From: Xenopus tropicalis
Taxonomy: Eukaryota; Chordata; Amphibia; Anura; Pipidae
Reading direction: 5' to 3'
Assembly (NCBI RefSeq): GCF_000004195.4
Contig: NC_030681.2
Coordinates: 92,139,681 to 92,203,680 of the forward strand
DNA length: 64,000 nt
Below the pieces are notes generated by a model, which made no database searches, had not been told where the DNA came from, and saw only the letters and a list, made by a program, of their open reading frames with translations. The position numbers and the translations under genes are program-made. This document shows positions 10,961-22,952 of the stretch, piece by piece (position 1 is the stretch's first letter; each line of letters begins with the position of its first letter).

Positions 10961-13782
10961 CCAGCACAAACACCAATACATTTCCTAACCCCAAACCTAT
11001 ACTTTTTGAAAGAGATGATAACAAATCTGTAGGTGAATCCTTGAAAGGAAACTATTTTTCATTATGAAACAGACTACCAACAATAAGCTGATTTGACTTT
11101 ATTTGAATGTTCTGTTATAAGGGGATCATATCATTTATTTTAATAAATTCAGTTTTTGGCTATGCATGGAGTGAAGTGCTGGCACCGGTGCTAATATATA
11201 TTTTAATGTGTAATATCAATGTGCTTGCAGCCTATCTCCTGATGCATTTCTTGTCTGATCAAGAGGAGTAGATAGTTTATATAGTGCAGTGCCGCAATAT
11301 CCTTTTAGTTGGTTTCATTATTACCCATGCTCTGACAAATTCCAGAGCATCATGCTGCTAGGGATTAAAGCACAAGGCAAACATTCTAACCATTACTCCA
11401 CTTTTCTGTCCACTTTTCATTTACCATTTTCTGAGTATGTTAATGCCCCTTTATCCCTTTGGTATTAACATGGCTAGATTTGCCATTAAGGAAAGCTGCC
11501 AAGAGATGCTTGGATTACAATAAATTTACTTGAATCATCCCTGTTTCTGTGCATGTCACACTTAATGGTGCAATCTGCAAGTGCATATATGTTTTTGGAT
11601 CCTCCTGTACCCTTATGGGGTATGAAAGATATCAGAGGTTTGTTCCTTACCCAGCTTTTAGGTGAATGACTGGACAATTCTACAAAGTTTTATATTTTCA
11701 TCAGGTTTCATTACATTTAACTTTATTTCAACAAAGGTACAATAGTTCCAATATTGCACAGTTACATACTGCAGTGTTTTATTAGTTTTTTTTGCAATCA
11801 AGATACCCACAATATTTACAACTACGTTGCTGTAGTTTAGACCAGGCCACACATTCATTGCTTTAGGGTTTCCTGGGGGGGTGCGGTGCCAGAGTTTGGT
11901 ATCATGTCTTTGGTAGACAGTGCAATTTTATTGCAACCTTAAATATGATCACCTTAACAGCCAGGGTATTGAAACAGAGCTTATAGAAACAGGACCTTTG
12001 TGTGTTCACCTGAGCTGTAGAGCATTTTGCTTTGGCAGATGTAGGAGGTGCTGCACTTATCATTGCAGCCAGAAATATGCCTGTACATAGACATAGCACA
12101 ATGCCAATACCTGCATTAGACAAAGCAGATATGGAAGATACAATCTGTAGCATCTGATTCTCACATTTTCTGATCGAGAGTCCCTTAAAATGCTGGGAGC
12201 ACATAGCTTAATACCCTCCCTGTTCTAATAAAATACCTCTCTGATTTGTAATAGAAGAAAACCATGAAGTGCTTGTAAAGATTTAACTTTCCCCTACTAC
12301 TCAGGAAGTCCCCAAAAAAACCATATGCCCTGTGGGTGGGAGGTATACTTTATTGACCCAGGGCAGCTGAGCAGCAAATCCTAAGGTAAAGCATAGGGGC
12401 TAGGGAGAGACAGGCTAGTACCCTGTCACAGTACAGCTCAGGGGTGTAAAGCTTGGCATACATTTAAAGAACCACTGGTTTGACAACCTTGGATTTTTTT
12501 CAGATGTGCATCACAACAAAGGTATGCAGGCCATCAGGGCAAGGAGCACATCAGCAGGTTGATGCAGTCCTTGCCCAATGGGATTTTTAAACGTGCCTAA
12601 TCAACATCTGGTTAATTTTTGCCCAGATATCGGTTGGGCAGGCCCGTCAGAGGGCCCCATATACAGGAAGATAAGCCAGTCTGAATAGGCCAAATCAGCA
12701 GCACTCTTCCCATTTATGGCCACCTTAAAAGTCAGGCCTTCTAAACAATAGTAGTCCTGTGCTCCACGAAGGAAAATAGTGTGTTTAGTTTAGTATCACC
12801 ACCTCACAAAAAAGCTCTAAAGCAATCCAAAGAATATCTTGACTTGGATTAAGACTGGCTTGGTCTGCTGGTGGTAAATTGCACCCCACCCCTATGTCCA
12901 TTGGCCACTTCACCTCTTAAAATATTTACCATTGTTTAGAAGCCTATTATAAAAACCCAGGGTAAACTGTAACGGAGGTTGGTGTTTTAAACACTATTTC
13001 TGCCTTCTGTATTAGCAAAAGACACTCCTGAACTAATGTAATTACTGAGCAAACCATTATATATGGAAAATATAAATTCTTGGTGCTGAGCTCACATATA
13101 ATGACAGAACAATATATTCACTATAATATTTTAGATGTTATGATCAGTATATTGAGATAATTCCTCTGTTTCTACATGCACAGAAGCACATGTTTGCTCA
13201 TAGACACTCTTGTATTTAATTAAAACACAAGAGCAGCAGGTGCAGTCTGTGTAGCTAAACTGACCTTATCCTATTCTCAGGAAATGCCCACAGAGATGGG
13301 TCACATCAATTGCTGGGAGAGATCAGAGTAACACTCTGCTCTGGATTTCTCTTCCGGAAGCACTATTTTCTGTTCTCTCTGAAGGATTTTCATTCCCATA
13401 GATCAGTTCAAGAGACAAACTTTAAAACTGTAAAAAAAAAAAAAACGCTTTACAGTGTTCATATTTTTACCTTGTCTATAACCAAGTGCGTAGAAGGTGA
13501 TTCCTGATGTTTGCTAAAGAGTGGTAATTACATTATTACAATTACAGAATTAAGGCCTCTTTTTTTAAATCAGACATTTTCCTTTCCTTTGTTAATTCAC
13601 TGCATTGTGAGGATGGTACCAAGTTTTACTTACTAATCATGGCTGTCCAGAGACCTTGGTGACCATAACAAATGTATCCCTGTTGCACTATGGTTGATCA
13701 TCAGTGAATCAGACAATCAGCACTCAGTGTCTTCTATTATTGAGAACACATGTCATGTGTGCCATGCCTTAGTACACATGAG
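10961..13782. other. Upstream intergenic DNA, little recognised
   Basis: AT-rich, without a supported gene. Bases about 12500-12730 (CAGATATCGGTTGGGCAGG, GGGCCCCATATACAGG) look like a decayed copy of a repeat common in frog DNA, but the ends are unclear. The minus-strand frame at 11902-12204 shows no known domain. Confidence 0.5.
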
Positions 13783-14472
13783 GGTTGATTCACTAAAGTG
13801 CGATAACGCTTATCGCATGCTTTTTTGTGTTAAAACTGACGCGAAAAAAACACGCGATTCACTAAAGTATTATCACATGCGTTAAGTCGCATAGCGCGTG
13901 CGTTAAATATCGCGCAACCAAATGCGTTAATTTTAGAGCATTGCGTTAATTATCGTGCAGAAATAATACTAAAGCATTATTCACAAACACTTAGATGCGC
14001 TAAATATCGCATTAGTCTATGCGAAAATTAACACCTACTTGGGGCAGACGGTAATTATAGAGAAGTACAGTTTATGAGCTTTTGGCAACACAATATGGAC
14101 TTTGCAGTGTGATTTATTCAAGTCTGTGTTGGCCCTAGAGTGATGTAGTTTGCAGGGAAATGGTAATTTTCAATAAAAGTAGTTTTACGAACGTAATGGT
14201 GTGTATGGCTAATATGGGGTCCGCGCGATAAGTAGCGCACATGCACTAATTAGTGCGCACCACAGGTAGCGAGCTGCGTTATGTAGCACGTTGCGTCAAA
14301 TACCGCACAAAAATAGTCTTCGCGACTTAAATAACGCAAACAGCATCGCGTCTAAATTAACGTAAATATCCTTTTAGTGAATCGTGCGATAAGACGCGAA
14401 AAATAAGACACGGTAAAATTTTTACCGCATGCTTAAATAGCGCTCGTTTTATCGCACTTTAGTAAATCAACC
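13783..14472. mobile_element. Palindromic DNA element, GGTTGATTCACTAAAGTGCG family
   Basis: The left end GGTTGATTCACTAAAGTGCG and right end CGCACTTTAGTAAATCAACC are inverted repeats. The inner arms are rich in GCGATAA, GCGTTAA and their complements, set around a non-palindromic centre (about 14045-14210). The CpG and TCG content stands out against the surroundings. A second partial copy in inverse orientation is at 54067-54280. No coding capacity is seen, so it is a MITE-like element of uncertain superfamily. Confidence 0.8.
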
Positions 14473-16434
14473 GTATGGTGTAGTATTTAAATTAAGTTAT
14501 CATTTACACATCAAAAGCATAAGTGGCTATGGGATTTATCTTGCTGAAATCTTTTATCTAGAAAGTTAAAAACCAGGGCAATGCCCTTTCCCATAGTCAA
14601 CATTTTTTATGGCTTTGCTTTTTTTTTTATCTGTAGTACCTCATGATTACCATGCTATTATTAATCCACGCTACTGGCAGAACAAACCTATAGGGTTTAA
14701 AACCTAAATGATTTCTTTTGGTAGTTTTAATGTATAGTGCTCATTATGGAAAGGAGTGTTCATTAACAAATGCAAACACAAGTGTAAATAGCAACATTGG
14801 GTGAAAGAAGAACACCTTTTACTTCTCATGATTTAAGGCTTTTGCTTCCAAACAAGTTCCTTTGCAACCTGTAGAGAGTGCCAATGTGCCCATTTAATAT
14901 ACATGGCGGCACACATTGAAGCAACTGGGCCCAGGGATCACTGTCATCCAGGACCTTGCAGTAAATATTTTCCCTTAGTTAGGTTGTATCAATAGCCACA
15001 GCTGTGTTACTGCAATGCTGTTTGCATTTGTGATGGAAGTGATGCCATTCAAACACAAATGCAGGAGAAAAAAACGAGCTGCAAATAGTATGTAATTTTT
15101 CAAAATGGACGCTTATTTGTATCTATATTGGTGCATTGTGTGCTAGATCCAATGCACATAGCTTAGCATGTGGTTACATTTATGCTGGAATTCTGTGTAA
15201 AACAATACATTGTTGGAAAAAAGATGGTGTTTTGTCTCCAGATTTTGTACTTTGCACTCTTATCTAGGACCCATTCATTCTGGAGACAGACCTGTACTTA
15301 AATGCACACAGACACAATACAGTATGCTTATAGCACTCTCTACATAATCTATTTGCTGTGTGCTAAGAATAGTATATTTAAAAAAAACAAACTTTGAGCA
15401 GACAGTCTGAAACACTGATTCTTTATTCATGAAATTAGTTTTTTTTTTACTTACTGGGTTTTGCAGAATAGTTATCACACAAGCAGTTACAGATATTTGG
15501 TATAAACCTACATATGGATTGCAGGCTAATTTTAGAGAAACTGCTGGTAGCTCTTTTCTCAGACTGTTCAATTAAGCTCTGCAAGTCCCCTGGTGACTCT
15601 CTGTACCCACAATTAGAATCTGGTTAATGATGTCACTATGTGGTATCTCAGAGAGTTTTTTTAACCAAGATGAGATAAAAATAACAGAACAAGACAAATA
15701 CAACGAGTATTATCTGTTAAGAGAGACTGGAAAAGTTGTCAGGAAGTCTCTAAGGTAGCAATGTAAATAAACTTTCTTATTAAGGCTAATTTAGTTCTAT
15801 GTAATAGCTTTCTAATATATACACACTTTTACTGTAGTACTTACTGTAGCATTTTATTGTTTTTACATCCTTCCTCTCTGCATCTAAAGAAATGAGCTCT
15901 GTCAGGCACCACATGATCTCGAAGTGAAACAAAATACAGTTCTGCGGAAGTGCTGAGGAGGTTACTGTGTGCCAAATTAGTTAAGCCATGAGGGATTCCA
16001 CTATAATAGGCTACTGCTTCTTCTGCAAGGATTTCATTGGAATTTACAGTGATCTTTTTTTTTCTTTTTAAGAAAGAAAATCTGATTCCATGCTGCCCAC
16101 TTGTTTTACTGTGATCCTCCCCCCCCCAAACACATAGTTTTGCATCATATTTTGTGCTTTGCATATTCGTCTAACATGACAAACCACAGACTGTAGCTAG
16201 TCTTTCAGAGAGTTTGCACCTGCTGCGGGCATATTAAGAGCGAGACTTTTAAAAATGGAAGCCTTTCTACTCCTTTTCTTATTAAAGCAGTGGGAGCAAG
16301 ACATTGGGGGATCATTTACTAAGTGCATTGCGGGGTAAAACATGCAAAAAACGGGCGTGTTCCCCCTATGAATACAGTACTACCTGCGTTTGGCAGAGCT
16401 GTATTTATTAGGGGCACAGGATGGCATATGTGCT
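14473..16434. other. Intergenic DNA, nothing firmly recognised
   Basis: No coding exon or complete repeat is seen. The stretch 16310-16425 (ATCATTTACTAAGTGCATTG, GGGCACAGGATGG) resembles the edge of another short palindromic repeat. Confidence 0.45.
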
Positions 16435-16719
16435 CATAGGCGGAGGGTGACTTTTTAGTTTGAGGAGGCTAAAGATGGGACATACATAGTCTGACCTAAA
16501 GCTTGTGTGGATTTGCTGCTGGCGTAAAAATGAACCTCCCAACTACCTTTGTGGTTCCCAATGACTTTTAAGGATACTGGGCAAAAGTGCAGGTGGGAGT
16601 GCTTTTTGCACCTTAAAGGAGACATATACAATCATTTTTCACTTTATCTTAAAAAGCAGCTAACACAGTAAAATTGAATAAAATAAAGTTTATTTTCTAC
16701 CTACTCTTCAAGAAGTCTG

Positions 16720-16980
16720 TTTAATCCCTGCTGAAACGCTGAAGCCCCTCCCATTCACAGGGCTTCCGGCCAGAAGAAAGTCTCTGTCTTCAGCTAGGGC
16801 CGCCGGCCCTAGCTTTTTTCCCATAGAGACGCTGCAGCCACTGAGAGAGGAGTGGGCGTGAGACGTGGGCGTCGACTTTGGTGACGTCATTTCCCCGCCC
16901 ACGTCAGTCACGCTGGGCTAGCAGCGCAGCTCAGTTTGCTCGCAGCGTCTGTGACTCGATCCTGCAAAGTAAGCATCTTG
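16720..16980 (+). promoter_or_regulatory. GC-rich block with CRE in MITE
   Basis: Inside the MITE, an isolated GC-rich stretch contains the full palindromic CRE TGACGTCA (16882-16889), GGGCGTG-type boxes on both sides and GCGCAGC motifs. About 85 bases downstream lies AAAGTAAGCATC, which has a splice-donor-like core. This combination resembles a small promoter with first exon, but there is no direct sign of transcription. Confidence 0.35.
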
Positions 16981-17104
16981 AATCTCTTTATTGAAAAAAA
17001 AATAATAATATTTTGCCAAATAAAAAAAAAAGTTCTTCATATTAAAGGAGTCAAATCTGTTTATTCTATAGACTGTACCTAATGATAAGAAATGTGTTTT
17101 TTTT

Positions 17105-17590
17105 TACATGCAACTCCCTGCAACTTGTACTTTGACACCTAAACTGGCTTTGGTTGGCATTTTCTCCTGGAACAACTCCCTGCACCCAATCCTACAGTGT
17201 CTCTGCCCATCAGTATTACGTTCTGCAATCGCTATGAGGGTTTTTTACACGCAACTCCCTGCAACTTGTACTTTGACACCAAAACTGGGTTTTTTTGGCA
17301 TTTTCTCCTGCAACAACTCCCTGCACCCAATCCTACAGTGTCCCTGCCCATCAGTATTATGTTCTGCAATCGCTATGAGGGTCTTTTTACACGCAACTCC
17401 CTGCAACTTGTACTTTGGCAGCTAAACTGGGTTTTTTGGGACACTGTAGGATTGGATGCAGGGAGTTGTTGCAGGAGAAAATACCAAAAAAACTCGATAT
17501 GAGAGTTTCTTTTACACGCAACTGCCTGTAACTTGTACTTTGACACCTAAACTGTGTTTTTTTGGTATTTTCTCCTGCAACAACTCCAAA
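17105..17590 (+). repeat. ~142-bp tandem repeat with an inverted segment
   Basis: Units start with GCAACTCCCTGCAACTTGTA at 17110, 17251 and 17393, with a decayed fourth start at 17518. In the first two, the middle reads TTTCTCCTGCAACAACTCCC then CCAATCCTACAGTGTC. In the third unit that middle (about 17446-17494) appears as its reverse complement, so a piece of a repeat unit has been flipped. Confidence 0.85.
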
Positions 17591-18497
17591 AGTAAAGATC
17601 AGGCAGCAGCACAGGACAGCTATGTGCAGACTGGTAACATATACACAGGCAGGGAGATGGGAGGGGTTTCCCTGCTACAGCAGAGTTCAGCCTGTCAGTC
17701 AGTGCTGTGACCATTTCCTGTGGGAGAATGAAGAGACACTCCCACCTCTCATTTCAGCTTAGCTTCAGAGGAGTGAAGATCTCTCTGCAGCTCTGATATA
17801 AAAACGATTTTAGGAGATAAAATGCATTCAAATCGTTTTTTTTCCTGCAAGATTTCTTTGATTGAAGAAAGATGAATCATATAACTGAATATGAAGGTGA
17901 TATGAAATGTCTCCTTTAAAATGTTTAGGATGTAAAAGTGTTCATACATGCACTTTTGTGAGGGGTTCTCCATCCATTTGTGTCCATAGATGTGTTTTAG
18001 TTAGTTTTATAGAGAGAAAGGCAGTGGGTACTGACATCCCAGGCACATTATATAGTGAGATGCAGTCTATATTAACAAGACCAGCACATTATATGCAGTG
18101 AGATGCAGTGGGTACTGATGGCAGATGCCCTTGCACTATAACATTGGCACTGAAATACAACATTGGTTTGTTTCCTAGCTATGCAGTCTCATGAGGGATC
18201 CACTGTAACTGACTAGAAATAAACAAAACAATGACAAAAGTAAGAAAAAAAGTAAGTGCAAAAAACAACAGCAACAAAAAAATACTGTATGTAAAATCAT
18301 AATTAGCTTTTTAGTGGGGAAAGAGTTAATTTAGGACTGAAGCAAGGGTGATAGGGATATTATAGATGCCAGTTGACAAAAAATTATTTAATTTCATCTA
18401 GAGATTCAGCCTTTAGAACACGTACTGTATAGTATCTGGGAGTGGGATGAAATCTGCCAAAAAGTTCAGAGTTGGTGAAGTTCTTAGGTAAAGTTTA

Positions 18498-19680
18498 CAG
18501 TGACCAGATTTTTGGAGCAAAATCTAGGGACGGGTAAAAATGGAAAATTTTAGGCCACGCCCATTTTGACAGACACGCCCCCAATAAACCACTTCAATTT
18601 TACAGATACAACCTCAGTAAATATATAAATCAAAGCAGAGGCAATGCCATGTATAATACCCCCAGAACTCATAGCATGGTGACAGAGTGGCAATTCCATG
18701 TATAAAACCCCCAGAACTCATAGCGGGGTGACAGAGTGGCAATTCCATGTATAATACCCCCAGAACTCATAGCAGGGTGACAGAGTGGCAATTCCATGTA
18801 TAAAACCCCCAGAACTCATAGCGGGGTGACAGAGTGGCAATTCCATGTATAATACCCCCAGAACTCATAGCAGGGTGACAGAGTGGCAATTCCATGTATA
18901 ATACCCCCAGAACTCATAGCGGGGTGACAGAGTGGCAATTCCATGTATAATACCCCCAGAACTCATAGCAGGGTGACAGAGTGGCAATTCCATGTATAAT
19001 ACCCCCAGAACTCATAGCGGGGTGACAGAGCAGCAATTCCATGTATAATACCCCCAGAACTCATAGCAGGGTGACAGAGTGGCAATTCCATGTATAATAC
19101 CCCCAGAACTCATAGCAGGGTGACAGAGTGGCAATTCCATGTATAATACCCCCAGAACTCATAGCGGGGTGACAGAGTGGCAATTCCATGTATAATACCC
19201 CCAGGACTCATAGCAGGGTGACAAAGTGGCAATTCCATTTATAATACCCCCAGAATTCATAGCAGTGTGACAGAATGGCAATACCATGTATAATACCCAA
19301 CAGTAGCTGAAGACATTTAAACTTAATTGTAAGTGAACACTGGTGCTGCTAATATATGAGCAGAACTGATGTTTCTGCTTGCCTGCTCATGAGTACTGCT
19401 GTCCTGGGGGGACGAGAGGGAGGGACGAGAGGAGAGGGGGACTCTTACGGAGCAAAAGTATTGCAGTCCTTCTTTGGGGCAGAGGACTTCAGCTTACAAA
19501 TTGGCCAAATTGCTCGTGGCTTTTTGATTGGCCAATTTGCGCAGTAAAGTCTTCTGCACGGAAGGACCTCCTATGCTGGCTGCTTGAATGCCTGGCGATG
19601 TAGGGAATTCACAGGGTTTTTTAAGTCCCACGGGGACGGAAAACGGGAACAATTGCCATGGGGACAGGTCCGTCATACGG
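18498..19680. mobile_element. Insertion of unknown class in hAT copy B
   Basis: Defined by comparison: the copy A sequence TTCTTAGGTAAAGTT is interrupted here by CAGTGACCAGATTTTTGG and resumes near ATCAGTCTTAATTTCTTC. The CAGTGACCAG end suggests a DNA transposon, but the right end (near GGTCCGTCATACGG) matches it only poorly. It carries the 49-bp minisatellite and a short inverted repeat around AAATTGGCCAA/TTGGCCAATTT at 19498-19542. Confidence 0.55.
18640..19299 (+). repeat. 49-bp minisatellite, about 13.5 copies
   Basis: Head-to-tail units contain CCATGTATAATACCCCCAG, AACTCATAGC and GGGTGACAGAGTGGCAATT. Units carrying AGCGGGG and AGCAGGG alternate for much of the array, and TATAAAAC variants recur at every other unit near its start. 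This points to growth by dimers of about 98 bp. The edge copies are the most diverged, as usual for such arrays. Confidence 0.95.
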
Positions 19681-19960
19681 GGATGAATGGTATCAGTCTT
19701 AATTTCTTCAGTGCTATCAGTTTGTAATATCTCCCCCAGCCCTGCCCACATCTGTGCTTTGTTGGTCAATTTTACTGTCTGTCAAGAGAGCTGTGCTCTG
19801 ATTGGAGAAGCTACAAGAAGAAAGATGCAATCAGAGCACAGCTGATTGCAACAGAACTGGATGTTCAAGGTTCCAGACCAGTGCAGAAATGGAGTAAGTA
19901 AGTGCCAAGCAGGTTTGAGGAGACTTAGCCTCCCCTAGCCTTATTGAAAATCCGCCTATG

Positions 19961-21339
19961 TGTGTGCGTTAACCCCTCTCTTCTGCCCCATCCCCCTATT
20001 TTGCATGTCATTTCAATCTGATACTGAGAAAGCAGACCTTCTCCAGGCTGACCTCCAATCTTCTGCACTCTGTGTGCCTGCACTTAGGCAGTTGCTGTAT
20101 TTTTTGATGTAGGCACAGGAGGAGCATAGGCAAGCAAATCCAGTTTCAGTCTGGCTGAAAAATGCAGGGATGAGAGAAGCGGATATACGCACTGTGTGTC
20201 TTTGTCCTAAGCCAATAATTGCCGACTCGCTCTGAAAGGACAAAGTTTTTATTGGCCTGTGTATGACCAACTTTAGTTCTATTGCCATTAACTTAGGTGA
20301 TGATTTTTGTTCCTTGTTTCAGGGCCACCCCCATTCAACAATCCCCCACGTGTTCGTGCATGTGAGTGCATTTAACTCACATATGGAGCTCACACATCCA
20401 GGCCTGACTAAAAAACTAGCAAATGGGCAGTACTAAGCTTGAATATTCACACAAAAGCAGGCCAGAATGCATTACTGGCTTTACTTGTTCTCCCAGGATA
20501 TGGGCTATATTTGTAAACATCACTTATTCATATTATTACTGTTTGAGAGCCACATATTGCTGCTACACTTTGGTGGAAAATTTTGGTCCCTGTCTCCTAA
20601 TCTGTAGAATTAAACAGAAAAAAGTGAAATTGCTGTGGGGCCTGGTATGTTTTAGGATGTCTGTACCAATAACCCTTTAGATTGTTGATATTACAGGCTA
20701 ACCCTAACCACAACACATTAGTCTTTGTTTTATTTATTTATGATTTCTTAATGCATATAGTCCCTGATTCCTTTCTTCTAGATAGCCCATTAGAAAAGAG
20801 AAGATAGAAGAGGTTCTATAACACAGAATCCATCAGGAAAGCCACAGAGATATTAAGTGCCCTGATACTGCTGTGTGTTGCTAACAGAACACTGTGCCAT
20901 GCACACTTGACATAAAAAGCATGAATGGAATAAGTATTTTATGCCATTATGTGAAAACTGCAGGAATTATTTTTTTTGCTGATAAAGAAGACACATTTAT
21001 TCTTGAAACATATATGATAACATTTAAATTAATCAAATTATAGCCTATTTTTTGCTTTGATATCAGTGTGCCTTCAATGTAAATTAATGCATGGAGCTCT
21101 GGCTCTGCTACACTATGGGCCATATTTAACAAACAGAAAATTGGACTTCTGAGAGAAAATACAAAAAAAGAATGCTTTGCTCTCTTGTCCTGTTAATATT
21201 TTTCCTACTTTTTGGTAATTGTAATATGGCTGCTTGGACATGAAGCAGGGTAAAAGGAGATGAAATAAATATTTTTTATAAAAAATTTTTACACGGGCTG
21301 GCCATATTCTTCATATCCCAGGGTACTACAGTCATGTGA
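19961..21339. other. Intergenic DNA, repeat remnants only
   Basis: The stretch to about 20290 (TTGGCCTGTGTATGACCAAC) resembles the edge of a degraded repeat. The rest shows no gene or complete element. Confidence 0.45.
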
Positions 21340-21690
21340 CTTCACACTACCTCCCTTTTCTCCACCCAGCAGCCAATCAGCAGAACAATGGGAAGAAGAA
21401 GTAGATATCAGGATAGCACTCAATAGCAAAAAATCTGGCCCATGACTTGTTACATTAAGGAGGAGAAACAATAGCTTATCTGAAAGTAATTATAATGTGT
21501 AGCTCTGGCTCTTTCTGAAAGCTCAGACTGAGGCAAAATGAACTGAGATGACTGCCTACACACCAATATTACAGCTAAAAAAATACATTTGTGGTTCTAG
21601 AATAAAATTTTAAATGGTAGAGTGAATTATTTGCTATGCAAATAGTGTAATTTAGAAATAAAAAGTACACCATAAAAATCAAGACAGAAT
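21340..21690 (+). repeat. Truncated MITE, family of 61457-61905
   Basis: Shares CCAGCAGCCAATCAGCAGAA, GTAGATATCAGGATAGCACT and CTTTCTGAAAGCTCAGACTG with the intact copy, ending at AAGACAGAATG without the TTAA terminus. It is more diverged than the copy at 2942-3286. Confidence 0.75.
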
Positions 21691-22689
21691 GCAGGCTAGC
21701 CAGTAGACCTGTAAGCCTATATAAGACAATGCATGAGCTATGGACTTCTGCTTTTTGAAGTGTGAACATCAGAGGCAGCAGACCTTATGACCAGACCTAC
21801 TAGGGAGGTTATAACCAGGGTTAACTAGTGATAGTAGTGGCAAGTGAGTTCACTCCAGGAGTGAAATGTAGAGAGGGCTAGTTAGCAAGGACAGCCTGTT
21901 GTCCCAACTTAGAAGAGGGGTAGAGCCTCTGAGGCGAAGTGTGCACCAGAGAGGGAATTGAGCGTTTAGGTGTAGGTCATAGGCTGTGGATGAAGCTTGA
22001 GAACTATACATACAGAGGAAGGGGTAATAGCCACTAGTGGGCAGGGAACCCCTGGAATGGCTAATGACACTTCCTGTGCACATATTCCAGGGGTCCTGGA
22101 AGCTTTGTTGATAAATGCTTGATGTGTGTATGTGAAGCAGATTGAGAAAGAGAGAATCTGCAGTCATCCTAAATTATATTATTGTCATCCTTTGTCAGCA
22201 ACCAGAACGCGGTCTTAAGTCTGCCTCCCTGCAAAAAGTGGCTGTTAAAGTGTTTTTAAGTTCACTGCAATCATGTGAAGATGCCTACTTCTTTCAGCTA
22301 AGGCCCTGCGTGCAATTGTGACAAAAGAAAGTGGCTACCAGCCATGGGAAGCAACCTTACAAGGGCAGCAATTTATTCACTGTATTTATAAACTAGGAAT
22401 TATATGCTCTTTAAATAATCTCACCAACTACAAGATAACTAAATAAAAAATGCATCACATTTGTATCCCCTACAACATCTGTTAAAAATACCTGGCAACA
22501 TCTGTTTAAAAGATCTGTTTAATGGTGTATATTCCCAGTGTTATAATTCCTGCCATTATTTTAAACCACCGCAAACATGGAGTAACCCATTTAAGGCAAA
22601 GGGAAAAATTTAAACGTTAAGAAAAATCTAGAATAGATTTTAAATATTTTGCACCAGAATTTGACAATGGGCTATACAATCGCCTACAA
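21691..22689. other. Intergenic DNA, nothing recognised
   Basis: No supported gene or repeat family was identified on either strand. Confidence 0.45.
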
Positions 22690-22952
22690 TTAATATGCAA
22701 TATGAGAAAAACTTGACCTGCACCTAACCCGCCTTCTCCCAACCCAGACCCTACCTGATCCAGCTTCTCCCCTCTATTTTTAGACCTGCGCCCACTCTGC
22801 CGATGACACCACAAAAGGGGGCAGGGCAGGCGCACCTATAATTCCAGAAGCCAGAAGTCCAAGCCAGCAGTGGAGTGTTGCAGGCAGGGAGAGCTGGCAG
22901 AAGAGCTCAATCTGAACCCACCTGTGGGTATTGGCCCCCTGCACATCTCTAA
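22690..22952 (-). repeat. Probable hAT-like element fragment
   Basis: A locally GC-rich block (ACCCGCCTTCTCCCAACCC, CACCTGTGGGTATTGGCCCC) ends CCCCTGCACATCTCTA. On the other strand this reads TAGAGATGTGCAGGGG, a typical hAT-type terminus similar to the end of the element at 35799. The opposite end was not found. Confidence 0.45.

Larger units (their letters stand above)
16613..17919 (+). mobile_element. Large T2-type MITE carrying tandem repeats
   Basis: Ends are TTAAAGGAGACATATACA and the complement of TTAAAGGAGACATTTCATAT, at TTAA sites. At 1.3 kb it is much longer than the other T2-type copies here. The extra length comes from a GC-rich block (16720-16980) and a tandem array (17105-17590). 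Its absence from hAT copy A shows it inserted after copy B was in place. T2-type MITEs carrying tandem repeats have been described in Xenopus. Confidence 0.85.
16435..19960 (+). mobile_element. Non-autonomous hAT-type element, copy B, enlarged by insertions
   Basis: Begins CATAGGCGGAGGGTGACTTT and ends ATCCGCCTATG, so the 10-bp inverted ends CATAGGCGGA are better preserved than in copy A. The flanks TATGTGCT and TGTGTGCG agree at six of eight positions, a decayed 8-bp target duplication. Homology to copy A is broken by two insertions: a T2-type MITE (16613-17919) and a segment at about 18498-19680 that carries a minisatellite. The remainder lines up with copy A, including AGCCTCCCCTAGCCTTATTG near the right end. 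Confidence 0.8.

Noticed and set aside
11902..12204. 100-codon minus-strand frame with a hydrophobic stretch
   Set aside because: One hydrophobic run only, no start context or homology, and no neighbouring exon.
18640..19299. CRISPR array
   Set aside because: Units are directly adjacent, with no variable spacers, and the genome is a vertebrate one.
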